DNA from: Dyadobacter koreensis
GTDB lineage: Bacteria; Bacteroidota; Bacteroidia; Cytophagales; Spirosomataceae
Reading direction: 5' to 3'
Assembly (NCBI RefSeq): GCF_900108855.1
Contig: NZ_FNXY01000005.1
Span: 639,061-703,060 of the forward strand
DNA length: 64,000 nucleotides
A program made the translations under genes and the position numbers. Positions 63,370 to 64,000 of the stretch are shown piece by piece. Within the stretch, counting starts at the first letter, position 1. The number at the start of each line of letters is the position of its first letter. The notes under the pieces were generated by a model, which saw only the letters and a program-made list of their open reading frames with translations, ran no database searches and was not told the origin of the DNA.

Positions 63370-64000
63370 TCAATCGGTTATTTAGTTAAACAGATTTTTA
63401 ATAACCTATACGGTTGAAACTGTCTTTTTTTCAATTTCTCAGTACGGTTTTTTACTAAAACAGCCTATGGCAGAGATTCTCACGTCGGGATTGAAACGCC
63501 TTTTCTATAAGAATCATTGCATCGTAATTAGTTAAGCTTTATAATACTTCTAAGCTTAATTAAATGCATTCATAGTCCTTTGTACATAAACCTTTGATTC
63601 CTCACCAGTTAAGAATTACAGCACTTACTGTAATCCATACCAGATTTCAGATGAATCTGTTGCAAGTTCTATGCCAATATTATCAAGACACTGCTTTAAG
63701 AGAAAGGGTTGGAAGGGGGAAAAAAATCTGAAATCTACCTGATCTGAAACTATATTGATATTTTTAATTTGAATTGTAAATTTTCAAGTATCAGTCAGAA
63801 GAAAGTGTTGACTTTCACAATATTAAAAAAATAATGTCTATACGTAATATACTGTTCAAATTTTAGCAGTAAAGTACCAGTATGTATTAGTTTAGTTTAA
63901 TAAAAAGATTACATCTATATTCTTTTCACATGTTGCAGAATTATAAATATTTTCATTCTAAAATTTCCAGGCAACTACATTCCACTCATCAACATGATCC
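63370..64000. other. AT-rich gap to the window end, no gene seen
   Basis: About 630 bp with no frame I would call. It may hold the GT2 promoter and that of a gene beyond the window. No repeat family of this window occurs here. Confidence 0.4.

Overview
The window reads as chromosome of an aerobic Bacteroidota bacterium of the Cytophagales type. A Dyadobacter- or Spirosoma-like genome is my inference, not a measured placement. The support is two SusC/SusD outer-membrane pairs, a type IX secretion (T9SS) C-terminal sorting domain, Bacteroidota-type gene neighbourhoods, and the near absence of Shine-Dalgarno sequences. I saw no rRNA, tRNA or CRISPR array. About 48 protein genes are supported, plus fragments.

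Layout. 1-5.25 kb: the end of a DUF1080 glycoside-hydrolase-like gene, a Crp/Fnr regulator, a membrane YdjM-like protein, an Hcp-like plus T9SS-cargo pair, then broken copies of the membrane gene alternating with hairpin-rich repeats. 5.9-11 kb: PadR with an FtsX-type permease, a small HxlR-controlled cluster and a HigBA toxin-antitoxin pair. 11.5-14.2 kb: an AT-rich island with two small lipoproteins carrying a GNKTYV motif, a HEPN-motif protein and a small membrane protein. 14.3-31.2 kb: a cobalamin/cobalt region. It holds cobN with a fused N-terminal 2Fe-2S domain, an Rpn-type nuclease bracketed by repeats, cobB, a peptidase-like hydrolase, a TonB receptor behind one cobalamin riboswitch, a Y1 transposase inside repeats, and a second cobalamin riboswitch ahead of a Ni/Co permease and a BtuB-like receptor. 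A PduO-type adenosyltransferase follows at 51.2 kb. 33.3-49.4 kb: a beta-mannan utilisation locus (two SusCD pairs, GH26, sodium symporter, GH130, AGE-family epimerase). The rest is mostly housekeeping: ilvE, queA, tyrS, recX, nrdB, a GH43 protein and glycosyltransferases.

How the genes fit. In the mannan locus, SusCD would import oligosaccharides, GH26 would release mannobiose, the symporter would carry it inward, the epimerase would make mannosyl-glucose, and GH130 would split that into mannose-1-phosphate and glucose. In the cobalamin region, two riboswitches followed by terminator hairpins probably shut off both TonB receptors and the Co/Ni permease when B12 is sufficient.

Most unusual. 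(1) Eight copies of a composite element of about 170-220 bp (one expanded to about 540 bp), with terminal inverted repeats and distinct left and right inner hairpins. Two copies flank an IS200-like Y1 transposase, and several are fused to fragments of one chromosomal gene. (2) Both cobalamin riboswitches carry the same extra hairpin of about 100 nt at the same point of the aptamer, apparently in opposite orientation relative to transcription. (3) A palindromic repeat supplies the last residues and stop codon of CobB and, with a second copy, brackets the Rpn nuclease gene between cobB and cobN.
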